Counted from the first letter of the stretch, positions 53,459 to 61,917 are shown. The stretch is 64,000 bases of DNA from Clostridiales bacterium VE202-21 (GCA_000509105.1 BAIF02000051.1:62001-126000); one strand, 5' to 3'. Notes: generated from the letters alone by a model not told the origin. Program-made: numbers and translations.

Positions 53459-55540
53459 TTGAGATTTATAATTAAACACGAAATAAAAGGCCGGATGCGC
53501 ATACACGTCCTGCAGGACAGGATGACTTATCAGGAGGCAGATACTCTCCAATACTATCTAAGCAGCCTTCCCCAAGTGCTGGAGGCGAAAGTATACGAAC
53601 GGACGGCCGATGCGTCTGTCCAGTTCGAGGGCGATAGGGATGGACTGGTGATTCTTCTGAAGAAGTATCATTATGAAGCGGTGGAGGTCCCGGAAGGGCT
53701 GATTGAAAATTCAGGCAGGCAGCTCAATGCAGAATATCAGGAGCGGCTGATTCAGAAAATCATTTTACGGTATGGAAGCAAATTTCTTATCCCATATCCT
53801 GTCCGGAATGTCTGCATTGTTCTGAAGTCTCTCAAATATCTGTGGAAGGGCCTTAGATGTCTGATGAAAGGCCGGCTGGAGGTACCCGTCCTGGATGCCG
53901 CTGCAATAGGAGTATCCGTGCTGCGGGGAGATATGGAGACCGCAGGTTCTGTGATGTTCCTGCTGGGGATCGGAGAAGTGCTGGAAGAGTGGACGCACAA
54001 GAAATCCGTCGGTGACCTTGCCAGAAGTATGTCGCTGAATATAAAAAAGGTCTGGCTGCATGCAGACGGCCATGAGGTGTTAACGGATGCCTCCAGGATA
54101 GTTCCGGGAGACCAGGTGGTTGTACATATGGGGAATGTCATACCGTTTGACGGCATTGTTGCGGAAGGGGAAGCGTTCGTAAATCAGGCTTCTCTCACCG
54201 GTGAGGCTCTCCCTGTGCGTAAGGAAACAGGAGGATACGTGTACGCAGGTACGGTACTGGAGGAAGGCGAGCTCATCGTTCAGGTCAAAAAGACAAAGGG
54301 TACAACCCGCTTTGAAAAGATCGTATCCATGATCGAGGAGTCAGAAAAATTAAAATCAACGGTGGAAGGGAAAGCGGAGCATCTGGCAGACAGACTGGTT
54401 CCCTATACACTTGCAGGAACAGGGCTGGTATGGCTGTTTACAAGAAATATAACGAAGGCGCTGTGTGTGCTGATGGTGGACTTTTCCTGTGCCTTAAAAC
54501 TGGCAATGCCCATTGCTGTTTTATCTGCCATCCGGGAGGCAAACCAGTACCAGATTACTGTGAAGGGCGGAAAGTATCTGGAAGCCGTGGCAGAAGCGGA
54601 GACAATCGTATTTGATAAGACGGGGACGCTTACGAAGGCAAAGCCGACGGTAAAAAAGGTCATTACCTTCGGAGAAGGGGACGCGGAAGACATGCTTAGA
54701 ATCGCGGCATGCCTGGAAGAGCATTTTCCGCATTCTATGGCCAAAGCGGTGGTGAAAGCCGCCAAAGTAAAAGGACTTGTTCATGAAGAGATGCATGCAA
54801 AAGTAGATTATATCGTGGCGCATGGTATTTCCTCCTCCATTGACGGTAAAAAAGTTATAATCGGAAGCCATCATTTTGTATTTGATGATGAAAATTGTAC
54901 GGTACGGGAGGGATATAAAGAGAAGTTCAGCAGTCTCCCCACAGAATATTCCCATCTTTATCTTGCCATTGAGCAGAGGCTTGCCGCAGTCATATGCATA
55001 GAGGATCCGCTGAGAGAGGAGGCAGCAGAAGTAATAGCATGCCTCAGAGATGCCGGATTCAAAAAAATAGTTATGATGACCGGTGACAGCGAGCGCACAG
55101 CGGCAGCTATTGCAGAAAAAGTGGGTGTGGATGAGTATTATTCCGAGGTTCTGCCGGAAGATAAGGCAAAATTTATTGAAAAAGAAAAAGCGGCCGGCCG
55201 GAAAGTGATCATGACGGGGGACGGTATCAACGACTCTCCGGCGCTATCAGCCGCTGACGTTGGAATTGCCATCAGCGAAGGTGCTGAGATAGCGAGGGAA
55301 ATAGCCGATATCACAATCGCTGCAGAGAATCTGCGGGAAATAGTAAAACTGAAGCATTTAAGCGATGCACTCATGAACCGTATCCATACAAATTACCGTT
55401 TTATCGTTGGATTCAACACTTCGCTGATTATACTGGGGATAGCGGGAGTTCTTATGCCTGCCGCATCCGCGCTGCTTCACAATGCATCTACGCTGACAAT
55501 CAGCCTAAAAAGTATGCAGAATCTTGTAGAAGAAGAGTAA
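53459..55540 (+). CDS. Heavy-metal P1B-like ATPase lacking a CPx motif
   Basis: This 693-residue P-type ATPase starts at TTG 53459, six bases after GGGAGGT; a longer upstream frame lacks a site. An HMA-like N-terminus (RMRIHVLQD, without a CxxC) is followed by an actuator domain (ASLTGEALPV), DKTGTLT with the phosphorylated Asp near 386, a nucleotide domain (HFPHSMAKAV) and GDGINDSPALSAADVG. In the metal-site helix the usual CPC or SPC is replaced by FSCALKLAMP near residue 343, so Pro is absent next to Cys. The family label is therefore secure, but the ion is not. Iron or manganese export fits the neighbouring iron genes (inference). Confidence 0.9.
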   Translation: MRFIIKHEIKGRMRIHVLQDRMTYQEADTLQYYLSSLPQVLEAKVYERTADASVQFEGDRDGLVILLKKYHYEAVEVPEGLIENSGRQLNAEYQERLIQKIILRYGSKFLIPYPVRNVCIVLKSLKYLWKGLRCLMKGRLEVPVLDAAAIGVSVLRGDMETAGSVMFLLGIGEVLEEWTHKKSVGDLARSMSLNIKKVWLHADGHEVLTDASRIVPGDQVVVHMGNVIPFDGIVAEGEAFVNQASLTGEALPVRKETGGYVYAGTVLEEGELIVQVKKTKGTTRFEKIVSMIEESEKLKSTVEGKAEHLADRLVPYTLAGTGLVWLFTRNITKALCVLMVDFSCALKLAMPIAVLSAIREANQYQITVKGGKYLEAVAEAETIVFDKTGTLTKAKPTVKKVITFGEGDAEDMLRIAACLEEHFPHSMAKAVVKAAKVKGLVHEEMHAKVDYIVAHGISSSIDGKKVIIGSHHFVFDDENCTVREGYKEKFSSLPTEYSHLYLAIEQRLAAVICIEDPLREEAAEVIACLRDAGFKKIVMMTGDSERTAAAIAEKVGVDEYYSEVLPEDKAKFIEKEKAAGRKVIMTGDGINDSPALSAADVGIAISEGAEIAREIADITIAAENLREIVKLKHLSDALMNRIHTNYRFIVGFNTSLIILGIAGVLMPAASALLHNASTLTISLKSMQNLVEEE

Positions 55541-55566
55541 TAAATATATAGAAACATAGGTTCTTT

Positions 55567-55615
55567 GAGGATTGAGTGCGGACAGATTCTACCGCTTGAT
55601 CCTCAGAGCTTTTTA
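55567..55615 (+). terminator. Intrinsic terminator after the P-type ATPase
   Basis: GAGGAT..GCGG pairs with CCGC..ATCCTC, followed by AGAGCTTTTTAT. Confidence 0.7.
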
Positions 55616-55646
55616 TACATTATTCTGCAGCTAGGCTGCAGACCCG

Positions 55647-55683
55647 CCCGCAGGGCATGCATTACGGGGTGCCCTTTGGGTAT
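55647..55683 (+). repeat. Intergenic repeat family R3, copy 2
   Basis: The 37-bp core starting CCCGCAGGGCATGCATTACG matches the inverted copy at 45617-45653 and the diverged copy at 56569-56602. A CTGCAG..CTGCAG hairpin precedes it. Confidence 0.75.
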
Positions 55684-55779
55684 ACGAAACTCCGCAATAA
55701 ACTGCATATACGGGTATTTGAAAGTGTTTGAGATGCATTATTGAGAAAAAATATCACTAAATGTTATTGCTATTTTGAG

Positions 55780-55820
55780 TGAGAATGGTTATCATATACA
55801 TAAGTTAGTTAAAACTAACT
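55780..55820. promoter_or_regulatory. Fur-like and DtxR-like sites upstream of the DUF2325 gene
   Basis: TGAGAATGGTTATCA (55780-55794) matches the Fur 7-1-7 consensus at 12 of 14 fixed positions. AGTTAGTT, AA, AACTAACT (55803-55820) is a perfect inverted repeat resembling the DtxR-like half-sites at the feo promoter. The stretch 55684-55891 holds no gene. Confidence 0.6.
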
Positions 55821-55891
55821 AGGTATAAACAACGAGAAATACGGACTGGAAAACAAAAGCATTACGCAGGAAATCAATTAAGGAGGATTTT

Positions 55892-56179
55892 ATGAGTATA
55901 GTAATAATTGGAGGACATGACCGTATGGTAGGTCAGTATAAAAAAATCTGTAAACAGTTCCACTGTAAAGCAAAAGTATTTACCCAGATGTCTGCGGCAC
56001 TGGGGAAGCAGATTGGCAGCCCGGATCTGATCGTGCTGTTTACGAATACTGTATCCCATAAAATGGTAAAATGTGCTGTGGAGGAGGCCGGAAGATGCAA
56101 TGCGGATGTAATCAGATGCCACACAAGCAGTAAGAATGCACTCGAAGAAATATTGGGGGGCGTCTGTGGCAACGCATAA
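55892..56179 (+). CDS. DUF2325 family protein
   Basis: This 95-residue protein has the DUF2325 pattern: MSIVIIGGHDRMVGQYKKIC at the start, DLIVLFTNTVSHKM in the middle, and CNADVIRCHTSSKNALEEIL at the end. The Cys residues and HDRM motif suggest metal or thiol chemistry, but no function is known. TTAAGGAGG precedes ATG 55892. Promoter sites like those of feo point to iron control. It is followed by a terminator-like hairpin. Confidence 0.88.
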   Translation: MSIVIIGGHDRMVGQYKKICKQFHCKAKVFTQMSAALGKQIGSPDLIVLFTNTVSHKMVKCAVEEAGRCNADVIRCHTSSKNALEEILGGVCGNA

Positions 56180-56215
56180 TCACTAAGTGCAGTTTATATG
56201 AAGATGGCGTTTGGA

Positions 56216-56237
56216 TTATTGAAGTCCGGACGCTTTT
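56216..56237 (+). terminator. Terminator-like hairpin after the DUF2325 gene
   Basis: GGCGT..GGA pairs with TCC..ACGC, followed by TTTTACTTT. In the gene-free stretch 56238-56763 a second hairpin, GGCTGAAATC pairing with GATTTCAGCC (56493-56522) with a following TTTTT, lies just before repeat copy R3-3. Confidence 0.6.
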
Positions 56238-56568
56238 ACTTTGCAGTGATATCCGGCAGCCAGAGGAAGATAAGATTGTGTTTTCCATTCAGGGCTAATA
56301 TAATTAATCCTGTTAATATGAACAAAGTATAGAGAAAAGAGCTGAGAGAAACGTAGAAGAAGGAGGGCTTACATTGCCATTTCCGATCTGCCTTGGCTGA
56401 GTTCTTCTGGTGCCCGTCGGTTTATCCCTTCTTTCTGAAAGGGTTCAACTTAGATTTAAGGCTCAAGTCTCTGTAAATGAATGTGAAATCAAGGCTGAAA
56501 TCTATTTTGGGGGATTTCAGCCCTGGCTCTTTTTACATACCTTGTGCTGCAGTTTTACTTCAGTCACG

Positions 56569-56602
56569 TCCGCAAGGCATGTGTTACGGGGCCTCGTGCA
56601 TA
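56569..56602 (+). repeat. Intergenic repeat family R3, copy 3 (diverged)
   Basis: TCCGCAAGGCATGTGTTACG aligns with the start of copy 2, after which the two diverge with a short gap. It follows a CTGCAG as in copy 2. Confidence 0.6.
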
Positions 56603-56763
56603 CTTAGTATCTTGAAAGTGCGTAGTTTACATGTTTGGATAAAAGGGATAAAATCATACTGTAATCAGGAGCGGCAGAATAAAAAGGGCTGGGAAGATGT
56701 AACCTTGGGAAATTCGCGGGCGGAGAGGCCGGATACCTGCCGGGAAAGTTAAGGAGGTGCGAG

Positions 56764-57681
56764 CTGGAGCGTGAACGGAGAAGTTACGATCATGCAGATC
56801 AGACGGATATCACACATGGCGTAAAAAAGCTGAGACTGGCAGCAGACAGTGCAGATGCAGTTGTTATTGGCGGAGGAGCAGGCTTGTCTGCGGCGGCGGG
56901 GTATGAATACGGAGGCAGCAGATTTCAGAAGTATTTTGGGGATTTTATTGCACGGTATCATTTTCGGGACATGTATACAGGTGGATTTTATCCTTTTGAA
57001 TCCTTGGAGGAGCACTGGGCATACTGGAGCAGGTATGTTTTCATCAACCGGTACCACGATGCACCCAAGCCGGTTTACCGGGAGCTGTACGATATTGTGA
57101 AAGACAGGGATTATTTTGTGATCACTACGAATGTGGATCATTGTTTTCAGCGGGCAGGTTTTGATGAGGAGAGGATCTTTTATACACAGGGGGATTTCGG
57201 GCAATGGCAGTGTTCCGTACCGTGCTGTGGGAAGATATATCAAAACGAACGGCAGATCAGGGCAATGTTCGAAAGGCAGGAGGAGATGAGAATTCCCTCT
57301 GAACTAGTCCCCTATTGTCCCGAGTGCGGTGCTCCGATGACCATGAACCTGAGAGTGGATGATACATTCGTGGAAGGCAGGGGATGGCAGCAGGCTGGAA
57401 AACGATACGAGGAATTTTTGGAGAAACATAAGAAGGATCAGGTTTTGCTTTTGGAGCTGGGATGCGGCATGAATACTCCTGGTATTATCAAATTTCCGTT
57501 CTGGAAGCTGACGGCCAGGTATGAACGTTTTACTTATGCGTGTGTGAATAAAGGCGGGGCATGGGCTCCGGATGAAATCACGGGACGTTCCATATGCCTG
57601 GATGCGGATATAGCGGATGTGGCTGCGGAAATGAGTGGAAAAGGAGGATTGGGATATGAAACAAGCAAATATGACTCATGA
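56764..57681 (+). CDS. Class M (SirTM-type) sirtuin, CTG start proposed
   Basis: The frame is open from before AAGGAGG (751-757) and needs a start near 56764; CTG there, six bases after the site, gives a 305-residue protein of normal length. GGGAGLSAAAG (near residue 37) is the NAD loop, TTNVDHCFQ (near 120) is the Sir2 core motif, and TQGDFGQWQC replaces the usual catalytic HG with QG, which is the mark of class M sirtuins. CPECGAP is half of the zinc site. SirTM enzymes ADP-ribosylate a lipoyl carrier protein. It overlaps the macrodomain gene by 26 bases. Confidence 0.85.
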   Translation: MERERRSYDHADQTDITHGVKKLRLAADSADAVVIGGGAGLSAAAGYEYGGSRFQKYFGDFIARYHFRDMYTGGFYPFESLEEHWAYWSRYVFINRYHDAPKPVYRELYDIVKDRDYFVITTNVDHCFQRAGFDEERIFYTQGDFGQWQCSVPCCGKIYQNERQIRAMFERQEEMRIPSELVPYCPECGAPMTMNLRVDDTFVEGRGWQQAGKRYEEFLEKHKKDQVLLLELGCGMNTPGIIKFPFWKLTARYERFTYACVNKGGAWAPDEITGRSICLDADIADVAAEMSGKGGLGYETSKYDS

Positions 57682-58471
57682 GGAACAGCGTATTTTTTTG
57701 ATTGAGATGCTGCTGGCGGAGATGCCGCAGTATCGTACAGCAGTTCCACCTGATGAAGAAGGGCAGAAACGGCTGTTAAGAAGCCTCATGAATGTGAGGC
57801 CGGTATGGCCCGCGAACCGTCGTTTTCTGGAGGTACAAGATGAATACCTGCGCAGGGAGGCAGAGCAGAAAGGTGTGGTGGACAGTGAGAAACTGCCGGC
57901 TATATCCTGGAATGAAAGGCTCGTTCTCTGGCAGGGAGATATTACGGCGCTGAAAGTGGACGGGATTGTGAATGCGGCGAACAGCGCCCTGTTGGGCTGT
58001 TTTGTACCGTGCCATTCCTGTGTGGATAATATCATTCACAGCGTCAGCGGAATCCAACCGCGCCTTAAATGTAATGAGATCATGGTAAAGCAGGGATTTG
58101 AAGAACCAATAGGCCAGGCAAAACTAACCCCGGGGTATAATCTTCCGTCCCAATATGTGCTGCATACGGTGGGGCCTATCGTATCAGGGCCGCTGTCAGA
58201 GGTACACTGCCGGCAGCTGAGGGAATGCTACCGGAACTGTCTGGAGCTGGCATCACAAAACCAGCTGAAGAGCATTGCCTTTTGCTGCATTTCAACAGGA
58301 GAATTTCATTTTCCGGGGGAGAAGGCTGCAGAGATTGCCGTTCGGACGGTGACTGACTTTCTGGAGAGGGATGTTCAGATTGAAAGAGTCATCTTTAACG
58401 TTTATAAGAACGAGGACTATGAGATATATAGAAGTATCCTGGATACCGGCCCGCAGGGCAGACAGAATTGA
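57656..58471 (+). CDS. Macrodomain ADP-ribose hydrolase
   Basis: The 271-residue protein has an N-terminal helical extension (residues 1-80) and a macrodomain from about residue 85: LVLWQGDITALKVDGIVNAANSALLGC, HSVSGIQPRL, QAKLTPGYNLPSQYVLHTVGP and CCISTGEFHFP. The zinc-binding-type loop LGCFVPCHSCVDNIIH is that of the sirtuin-linked macrodomain group, which removes ADP-ribose added by SirTM. AAAGGAGG precedes ATG 57656, within the end of the sirtuin gene. The pair is thus a writer and eraser in one operon. Confidence 0.92.
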   Translation: MKQANMTHEEQRIFLIEMLLAEMPQYRTAVPPDEEGQKRLLRSLMNVRPVWPANRRFLEVQDEYLRREAEQKGVVDSEKLPAISWNERLVLWQGDITALKVDGIVNAANSALLGCFVPCHSCVDNIIHSVSGIQPRLKCNEIMVKQGFEEPIGQAKLTPGYNLPSQYVLHTVGPIVSGPLSEVHCRQLRECYRNCLELASQNQLKSIAFCCISTGEFHFPGEKAAEIAVRTVTDFLERDVQIERVIFNVYKNEDYEIYRSILDTGPQGRQN

Positions 58472-58483
58472 GACATATAACAA

Positions 58484-58525
58484 GCCGCAGCATGGATGAT
58501 AGATCATTTATGCTGCGGCCTTTTT
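58484..58525 (+). terminator. Intrinsic terminator after the macrodomain gene
   Basis: GCCGCAGCAT pairs with ATGCTGCGGC, followed by CTTTTTC. Confidence 0.88.
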
Positions 58526-58745
58526 CATTAGACGGGAAGGGCTTTCAGGCTTGACAGTATATCATGGATTTTTCGGAAGCGGTACACACCGGAGTGCTTG
58601 TCTTCTATGATGGTAAGACAGGACAGTAAGTATAAAAATAAAACAAAATGATTGATATAATTAATATAAAAATTAAAATAATTAATATTTGTATTGAAAA
58701 TAATAAAAAATAGTGATATATTATTAAAAGAAAGGAAGTGGATAT

Positions 58746-59111
58746 ATGAAAAAGGTCATCAGCCAGTGCCCGGTCTGTGACGGGGAACTCAGTGTTGTGC
58801 GTCTGAAGTGTGCCAAGTGCGGGACAGTGATAGAAAATGATTTTACACTCAGCAAGTTTGACTACTTGTCGGCCGAGGAACTGCATTTTACCGAGACATT
58901 TATCAAGTGCCGGGGAAACATCAAAGAAGTGGAAAAGGAACTGGGAATCTCTTATCCCACTGTGAGGGCGAAGCTGGACGGCGTCATTCAAAGGCTTGGG
59001 TTCGAGAAGGATGCGGCCCAGGACGAGGAGATGCTCCTGCGGGAGGCTGTCCTTAAAGCATTGGAGCAGGGCGAGATCACCGCGGAGGAAGCGATCCGCA
59101 AGCTGAAGTAA
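58746..59111 (+). CDS. DUF2089 family protein
   Basis: The 121-residue protein has a Cys4 zinc-ribbon start (CPVCDGELSVVRLKCAKCG), a central helix-turn-helix-like region (NIKEVEKELGISYPTVRAKLDGVIQRLGF), and a C-terminal EGEITAEEAIRKLK-type SHOCT-like helix. These are the DUF2089 features, and a DNA-binding role is probable. AAAGGAAGTG precedes ATG 58746. It is the first of three genes, likely regulating the trio. The upstream region is very AT-rich. Confidence 0.88.
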   Translation: MKKVISQCPVCDGELSVVRLKCAKCGTVIENDFTLSKFDYLSAEELHFTETFIKCRGNIKEVEKELGISYPTVRAKLDGVIQRLGFEKDAAQDEEMLLREAVLKALEQGEITAEEAIRKLK

Positions 59112-59198
59112 GTAATAATAAAAAGCAGGCAGGGGGGAGCGTTAATAGAAACTCTGCAGACAGAATTCATGATAATAAACAAAAAATTGGAGGTCATT

Positions 59199-59582
59199 AT
59201 GGACGAGAGATTAAGAATTTTAAAAATGGTGGAAGATAGTACGATAACCGCGGAGCAGGCGGCAGAGCTTATGAAAGCGATGGGAGTAGAGGCGGAGCAG
59301 ACGACAGCTGTTGCGCACAGAAGCTACGACAAGAAGATGTTCCGCATCATTGTGGACAGTACCGGAGGAGACAAAGTAAATATCCAGTTCCCTGTTGGCG
59401 CAGTCAAGAAGGTGCTCAAGGCAACCGGAAAGCTTCCGCTGCCGGAACAGGAACTGCAGGGGATGGATTTATCCGCCATTATGGAGGCAGTTTCTGAGTG
59501 CCTGGACGAAGAGGTGGAAGGTGATTTTGTGAATGTCAGTGCGGCAGACGGCACTACAGTCAGAATCTATGTGGACAAATAG
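59199..59582 (+). CDS. SHOCT-like domain protein
   Basis: This 127-residue protein begins with a short helical SHOCT-like segment (RLRILKMVEDSTITAEQAAELMKAM) also seen at the end of the DUF2089 protein, followed by a beta-rich region (FRIIVDSTGGDKVNIQFPVGAVKKVL) and a C-terminal strand pair (GDFVNVSAADGTTVRIYVDK). YvlB/LiaX-like membrane-stress proteins have similar heads. The function is unknown. GGAGGTCATT precedes ATG 59199. Confidence 0.78.
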   Translation: MDERLRILKMVEDSTITAEQAAELMKAMGVEAEQTTAVAHRSYDKKMFRIIVDSTGGDKVNIQFPVGAVKKVLKATGKLPLPEQELQGMDLSAIMEAVSECLDEEVEGDFVNVSAADGTTVRIYVDK

Positions 59583-59604
59583 CAGGTAAGCGAGGATATG
59601 TGGC

Positions 59605-59868
59605 ATGATGGTAGTAGTCAGATCAAAAGATGTAAATCTTAGAATTCCGGTTCCCATGGGGATGGCGTCACTTGCGGTAAAAGTTATACCGGAAGCTGCT
59701 TTCCGGCAGATGCGCAGGGATGTGCCCCCGCCCTATGATGTATTGATTACCAGACAGGTCCTTGTGATGCTGCTGGACGAATGCATGGATATACTGAAGG
59801 AAAATAAGGGACTCGAAGTAGTACATGTGGAGGCAGCAGACGGAACCTTTGTTTCTATTAAGCTGTAG
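59605..59868 (+). CDS. Small protein related to the preceding SHOCT-like protein
   Basis: The 87-residue protein repeats the beta-rich part of its neighbour: KDVNLRIPVPMGMASLAVKVIP and VVHVEAADGTFVSIKL align with the upstream protein's KVNIQFPVGAVKKVLKA and VNVSAADGTTVRIYV. It lacks the SHOCT-like head, so it looks like a tandem partial duplicate. It begins 22 bases after the previous stop. The function is unknown. Confidence 0.72.
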   Translation: MMVVVRSKDVNLRIPVPMGMASLAVKVIPEAAFRQMRRDVPPPYDVLITRQVLVMLLDECMDILKENKGLEVVHVEAADGTFVSIKL

Positions 59869-59904
59869 GATTTTGTAGATATGAAGTGGAACAGAGACGC
59901 TTTA

Positions 59905-59999
59905 CCGTTACTATGCATAGCCCATTGGCCGTGCATAGTAACGGTTTACCGCCCGAAGTATATGATCCTGGGGGATTGTACACTTCGGGCGGTATTTTT
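59905..59999 (+). terminator. Two consecutive hairpins ending the DUF2089 operon
   Basis: CCGTTACTATGCA pairs with TGCATAGTAACGG (59905-59944). Then ACCGCCCGAAGT pairs with ACTTCGGGCGGT, followed by ATTTTT (59948-59999). The second is a strong terminator. Confidence 0.88.
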
Positions 60000-60130
60000 C
60001 GGCTGAAGATCATTATAAAAACGTCTCTGGTTATGCCACACCTCTAATATGGAAGATTTTCCAGAATTCTTAAAAATTTATTAGGATTTATGAAAGAAAC
60101 GGAGAGAAGAGGTGCAACTTTCAAAAAGTC

Positions 60131-60139
60131 TGTTATAAT
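60131..60139 (+). promoter_or_regulatory. Extended -10 promoter of the phospholipid cluster
   Basis: TGTTATAAT has the extended -10 form (TG, one base, TATAAT). No good -35 is seen. It lies 32 bases before the PAP2 start. Confidence 0.55.
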
Positions 60140-60170
60140 AGCAATAGACTGAAGAGAAAGGGAGACTGTT

Positions 60171-60893
60171 ATGGGGAGAATATCCGGAAAAAGAAAACCG
60201 GTTGTACCACAATATGCGGTGTTCCCGCTGCTATCCTGTGTGATCCTGAACTTTATTGTTTATACCGGCACGGATTTGCTGGCGGGATCATGGAAACATT
60301 ATGACTTAACGCTTCCCTTAGACCGGGCGGTTCCTGTTATTCCGGGATTTGTTACCGTCTATCTGGGGTGCTATGTGTTCTGGATTGTGAACTATATATT
60401 AATTGCACGGCAGGGGGAAGATCACTGCATCCGGTTTGTGACAGCGGATATGCTCTCCAGGCTGGTATGCGCATTTTTCTATCTTGTGCTTCCCACAACC
60501 AATGTCAGGCCGGTGCTGTCTGGCAGCGGGATCTGGGAGACGGTTCTGGGAATGGTGTACGGGGTGGATGACCCGACCAGGCTGTTCCCTTCCATCCACT
60601 GCCTTGTGAGCTGGTTCTGCTATATCGGTATCCGGGGGCGAAAGAATGTGCCGAAGGCATACAGAGCCTTTTCCTGCCTGTTTGCGCTGCTGGTTTGTGC
60701 ATCCACGCAATTTACAAAACAGCATTACATAGTAGATGTGATCGGAGGGGTCCTGCTGGCTGAAGGAATGTACCGGCTGGCATTCCACACACAGCTGTAC
60801 CGTTTTCCAAAAAGGGTATTTGACATGCTGGAGAGAAAATACTTTCGCAGGCGGGAGATGTCTGCGGGAAAGCAGGTGGGCTGTGACGAGTAA
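60171..60893 (+). CDS. PAP2-family membrane phosphatase
   Basis: The 240-residue membrane protein has about five to six hydrophobic segments and the PAP2 phosphatase motifs: TTNVRP, PSIHCLVSW (motif 2), and QFTKQHYIVDVIGG (motif 3, with the catalytic His and Asp). It could dephosphorylate phosphatidic acid, PGP or undecaprenyl diphosphate; the neighbours favour a phospholipid role. AAAGGGAGACTGTT precedes ATG 60171. It overlaps the next gene by 11 bases. Confidence 0.9.
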   Translation: MGRISGKRKPVVPQYAVFPLLSCVILNFIVYTGTDLLAGSWKHYDLTLPLDRAVPVIPGFVTVYLGCYVFWIVNYILIARQGEDHCIRFVTADMLSRLVCAFFYLVLPTTNVRPVLSGSGIWETVLGMVYGVDDPTRLFPSIHCLVSWFCYIGIRGRKNVPKAYRAFSCLFALLVCASTQFTKQHYIVDVIGGVLLAEGMYRLAFHTQLYRFPKRVFDMLERKYFRRREMSAGKQVGCDE

Positions 60894-61917
60894 AAAGAAA
60901 AAGATTGTGAATATCGTCTTTCTCCTGGTCGTATTTGCATTGACTATCTATAGTGTATTTAAAGGGGAGGACCTCCGGGCCGTGATTAAGGCCATCCTGC
61001 AGGTAAATCCATGGTATCTTCTTCCGGGAATTCTGGGAGTGGTAGTTTTTATCTGGGGAGAGTCCATCATCATCCATTATATGTTCGGAACTCTGGGGAT
61101 CCGGGAGAAAAAGCGGACCTGCTTTTTATATTCCTGCGTTGGGTTCTTCTTCAGCGCCATTACCCCGTCGGCCAGCGGCGGGCAGCCGATGCAGATATAT
61201 TACATGCGGAAGAATAAAATTCCGGTTCCGGTCTCGACATTGGTGCTGATGATTGTTACAATTACATATAAGCTGGTATTAGTGGCTGTTGGTTTGTTTG
61301 TCGCCTTTTTCCAAAGGGGATTTGTACATAAATATCTGGAAGGAATTCTGCCGGTATTCTACCTGGGGGTAGGGTTGAATGTGGCGTGCTGCATAGCTAT
61401 GTCAATTCTGGCATTCCATCCGGCTCTGGCAAAGGGAATTATGATGTGGTGCCTGAAAATACTGGAGCGTATCCATATCATGAAGCACAAGCCGGAGAGA
61501 ACTCAGAAGCTGGAGAATTCCATGGATCAGTATAATGCGACGGCAGCCTATCTGCGCAGCCATGCCAGAGTTATGGTCAATGTCCTACTGATTACATTTT
61601 TTCAGCGATTCGCCCTGTTTTTTGTAACATGGTTTGTGTACAGGGCTTTTGGGCTTCACGGAGCGCATATATATGATGTTGTTATGCTCCAGGCAGTTGT
61701 TTCAGTATCGGTTGATATGCTGCCGCTTCCCGGAGGCATGGGAATCAGTGAGAATCTGTTTCTGATTATTTTCAAAGGGGTATTTGCAGCGGGTCTTCTC
61801 CTGCCTGGGATGGTACTAAGCCGCGGAATTGCGTACTATGTACAACTGCTGCTCAGCGCGGGAATGACACTGTTCGCGCATTTGACGATTGGACAAAAGG
61901 CAGCAGATAAAATATAA
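60883..61917 (+). CDS. Lysylphosphatidylglycerol synthase TM-domain-like (YbhN/UPF0104) protein
   Basis: The 344-residue membrane protein has about eight hydrophobic segments and the family pattern: GVGFFF-like stretch FLYSCVGFFFSAITPSASGGQPMQIYYM, and MLPLPGGMGISE near the end. This is the flippase-type domain of MprF without the aminoacyl transferase. Lipid translocation is the usual inference. GTG 60883 behind AGGTGG is the start. It lies inside the end of the PAP2 gene, so the two are coupled. Confidence 0.88.
   Translation: MTSKKKKIVNIVFLLVVFALTIYSVFKGEDLRAVIKAILQVNPWYLLPGILGVVVFIWGESIIIHYMFGTLGIREKKRTCFLYSCVGFFFSAITPSASGGQPMQIYYMRKNKIPVPVSTLVLMIVTITYKLVLVAVGLFVAFFQRGFVHKYLEGILPVFYLGVGLNVACCIAMSILAFHPALAKGIMMWCLKILERIHIMKHKPERTQKLENSMDQYNATAAYLRSHARVMVNVLLITFFQRFALFFVTWFVYRAFGLHGAHIYDVVMLQAVVSVSVDMLPLPGGMGISENLFLIIFKGVFAAGLLLPGMVLSRGIAYYVQLLLSAGMTLFAHLTIGQKAADKI

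Noticed and set aside
56410-56752. Two small rightward frames before the sirtuin
   Set aside because: They run through a terminator-like hairpin and repeat R3, have no ribosome sites and overlap each other in different frames.
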